Assembly (NCBI GenBank): GCA_008921705.1
Contig: VFFE01007600.1
Coordinates: 331,248-395,247, forward strand
DNA from: Burhinus oedicnemus
Taxonomy: Eukaryota > Chordata > Aves > Charadriiformes > Burhinidae
Direction: 5' to 3'
Length of the DNA: 64,000 nt
In this document: one piece after another, positions 60,971-64,000 of the stretch
Position numbering within the stretch: position 1 is the stretch's first letter
Layout of the letters: every line of letters starts with the position of its first letter
Translations under genes and position numbers: made by a program
Notes under the pieces: model-generated
What the model was told of the DNA's origin: nothing
Seen by the model: only the letters and a program-made list of their open reading frames with translations
The model's database searches: none

Positions 60971-62249
60971 TTAATAAAACCCTTTTAGTTAACCCCACAA
61001 TGATGACTTCTCTGAATAATTCACCTGCGACACCAGGACAACAACCAGACGGTGTCTCAGGTGCAATGGGAGTAGGAAAAAAGCAATGCAAAATCCAGTA
61101 TTGGAGAATCCAGGTCCGAAACACAATTCAGGACCAAGAAAGAAACCTGAGACCCCAAGAAGCCCGCCTACAATACTAGCTGGCTGACACTGCTGAGAGT
61201 GACGAGAGGCTTCCCAGGCCACCTCCTTCGGCTCCTGCTTTGAGAGGGTCCTCAGCCATCCTCTTCTACCAGCCCCCTTCCAAGACAAACTCTGGTGCTC
61301 AGGGTTTCCTTCTTACCAGGCTTTCTCAGATTTTGCTTGGCCTTCCAGCGCCAGGGGGTTAACAGAGCTCCATTAGCTAGATGCCGACAGAGGCAAACGG
61401 TGCCAGGGAACAAGCACTTCGGCTCTCAGCGAGGCTGCGCGTGGCCACAGCTCTTTGGCCAGCTCCATGCGAGCTCCGTTGCTGGGGAGTGCCTCGCAGC
61501 TCACATGGCAATCCATTCCCTGAAGAGCACCGCCTGTTCTGGCCGTGTCTAGACCTCACATCTTCCCAGTCACGGCAGTCAAGAATAGAAGAACAAAGTG
61601 CTGCCACCGAGTCCTCTTGCAGAGCCTCTGTACCGCCTTCCCTTCCTCATTGCCTCTGTGTTGGCAGAAAAGCCCGTCAGGTCTCCCAGGTTCCCCTGCC
61701 TTCCTCAGAGAGGACAGCTGCTCCCTGCTTTAAGGAGTCAACTTTTTGTGCTGCATCAAGGCCTCTCAGGAAGGCACTCAATGCACACACCGTAAGACCT
61801 CCCGTCGTTTGCCTGAAGAGCAGAGGCTTCTTCAAATCTGGACAGCCACCCCACGGGATTTCCTTTGCGCGTTGGTCACTATTATTCTTTGATTCCACCT
61901 TCTAGCTCTCCGCCAACTTCCACAGAGCTGTTCAGCAGTCACTCTGCAGGCAACTCTTCTCCTTCCTGCACTGGAAAGGTGCTTGCTGGTCTGCAACAGC
62001 AGGGAAATCCTTTCGGGTGACTGACGTTTCCCAGGCCCCCTGGTACCCTCCCGTAGAGCACGTGGGATTTTTTTGCTCTAAAGGGCATATGACGGGACTT
62101 GAGCCCTCAGGAACAGGCGCTGCCCTGACTCTGCTGAACTCTGTGGAGTAAATTCCTCACAGGGTGCTTTCTTGGCTTATGCTGCAAGAAGGAAGCCCTT
62201 CAGTTGGTACAGCAGCAATTATGTTGGGGAACAGTTTTGTGTTGCATGA
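60971..62249. other. Repeat-like intergenic DNA, unidentified
   Basis: AATAAAACCC then TTAGTTAACCCCACA and TGCGACACC near 60972-61034 look like the R/U5 end of an LTR, but no full LTR is visible. From 61050 on the DNA is GC-richer and holds a + strand 174-codon frame (61381-61905) without recognisable motifs. No gene is supported. Confidence 0.35.
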
Positions 62250-63120
<871 letters not shown>

Positions 63121-63626
63121 AACAGGACCCGGAACTGGGCAACAGAGAATGCCCTTTGGCTACTGTACAAACACAATCTAGAGAAATCTTTGTGTCACAA
63201 ATAGAGACGTGACACTGAACTGAAATATAAAGGAAAGTAGCTTTGCCACTTTTCACAATTCTATCAAAGTAGGCAATGAGGACAGGAATTGGTTAGAGCC
63301 TTGTCCAGAACAAAACAGCTGAAGCATGTCAAAAGTCGCAGGGGCTGCGGCACGTGGTGTTGGGAAGCCAGCCGCGAGGGCCATGCCGGGTGGGTGGGCA
63401 CAGCCCACATTGCCGGGAGACGGGCAGCAGCGCCGACTGGGCCATGCCGGGCCAGGCTGCCCTCCCCGGGGCAGGGGCAGAGGCCCCTGGTCCCAGGGCT
63501 GGGTGTGAGCTTCCCTCGGGAAAACTGAGCAGGCTGCGGGGCCAGCGAGGCCCCAGGTGCATGGCCATGGCACTGGGCAGCCGGCCAAGGCCAGCCCGCA
63601 AGGAGGGATGAGGAGGAATTAGGCAT
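63121..63626. other. GC-rich intergenic DNA, no supported feature
   Basis: AT-rich to about 63330, then strongly GC-rich to 63600. Open frames on both strands lack recognisable domains. Confidence 0.5.
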
Positions 63627-63971
63627 TGTAGGATTGAAAGGGTTAACAAGATTGCAGTACTGAGGGGTCCAGGTCATGTCCAAAGGGAGGAGACGTGTGT
63701 CTGGAACAGGAGTAAAAACAAGATTAGAAGGAAATAAACAAGTGAGCGCATGACCTTTGTTTGTGAAAGAGGGAACTGCGAGGTTGTAAAAGATAGCCAA
63801 TTGTGTCAGCTAAAGGGACGCATGAAGGACGCGTGAACAGGACACATAAACCAATAAAAGATCACTTAGTGGCGTGTGTATAAACAACTAGAAAGTATAT
63901 AAGCAGTGTAATATTTTAATAAAGGGTCTTCGATTTATCCTCTATCGGAGTCCGTGCATCAATCCGCTACA
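63627..63971 (+). mobile_element. LTR of an endogenous retrovirus (solo or 5' LTR)
   Basis: TG...CA-bounded block of about 345 bp with ordered LTR signals: CCAAT at 63851-63855, TATA box TATATAA at 63896-63902 and poly(A) signal AATAAA at 63918-63923. A U5-like stretch follows, ending CCGCTACA. The window stops 29 bp later, so it cannot be told whether retroviral genes follow. No recognisable tRNA primer-binding site begins directly after the end, and no target duplication was found, so the boundaries are provisional. Confidence 0.65.
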
Positions 63972-64000
63972 GAGGGAGGTCTGGGGAAGGTGCTGCCACC

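Noticed and set aside
61381..61905. 174-codon + strand frame
   Set aside because: Ser/Arg/Pro-rich without domains, in repeat-like DNA with competing frames in several registers.
63253..63800. - strand frames of 106-178 codons at the window end
   Set aside because: They cross GC-rich DNA and enter the LTR; no retroviral or host protein motif seen.

Overview
The window is vertebrate nuclear DNA, almost certainly from a bird. It is AT-rich with long introns and GT-AG splice sites. It carries several 3' fragments of CR1, the dominant avian LINE, with the typical ATTCTRTG-type tail, plus LTR-like endogenous retrovirus remnants. I cannot name the species from the sequence alone.

Three protein-coding genes lie head to tail on the + strand, in the order known from human 3p21.1: the 3' part of SFMBT1 (coding exons 1336-6367), all of STIMATE/TMEM110 (coding exons 15020-48029) and all of MUSTN1 (coding exons 55928-59924). 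Exon boundaries were read by hand; splice phases close exactly in all three genes, giving 326 C-terminal residues of SFMBT1, 291 residues of STIMATE and 78 residues of MUSTN1. No gene on the - strand is supported with confidence.

Layout: 1-6367, SFMBT1 exons for the SLED domain, basic and acidic linkers and C-terminal SAM domain. 6368 to about 11800, probable SFMBT1 3'UTR. 11800-14400, intergenic DNA with an LTR-like repeat. 14420-15560, CpG-island promoter and first exon of STIMATE. 15171-33052, STIMATE intron 1 (17.9 kb) with a 51-bp near-perfect hairpin, an isolated GC-rich patch, an LTR-like repeat and a 20-N assembly gap. 33053-48029, STIMATE exons 2-8. 48030 to about 52075, STIMATE 3'UTR containing a CR1 piece. 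52075-55560, a spacer with two exon-like segments and an antisense open frame. 55561-60280, MUSTN1 with a TATA, MEF2-like and E-box promoter. 60280-64000, repeat-rich DNA with CR1, LTR-like and GC-rich sequence.

The genes have unrelated jobs: chromatin repression, ER calcium-entry control and musculoskeletal development. STIMATE and MUSTN1 are nevertheless linked, because a STIMATE-MUSTN1 readthrough transcript is annotated in human. Here STIMATE exon 7 and MUSTN1 exon 2 are phase-compatible, and two well-formed unassigned exon-like segments sit between the genes. I found no CRISPR array, operon, tRNA, rRNA or clearly novel multi-gene system. The most unusual structures are the 51-bp hairpin and the candidate inter-gene exons.
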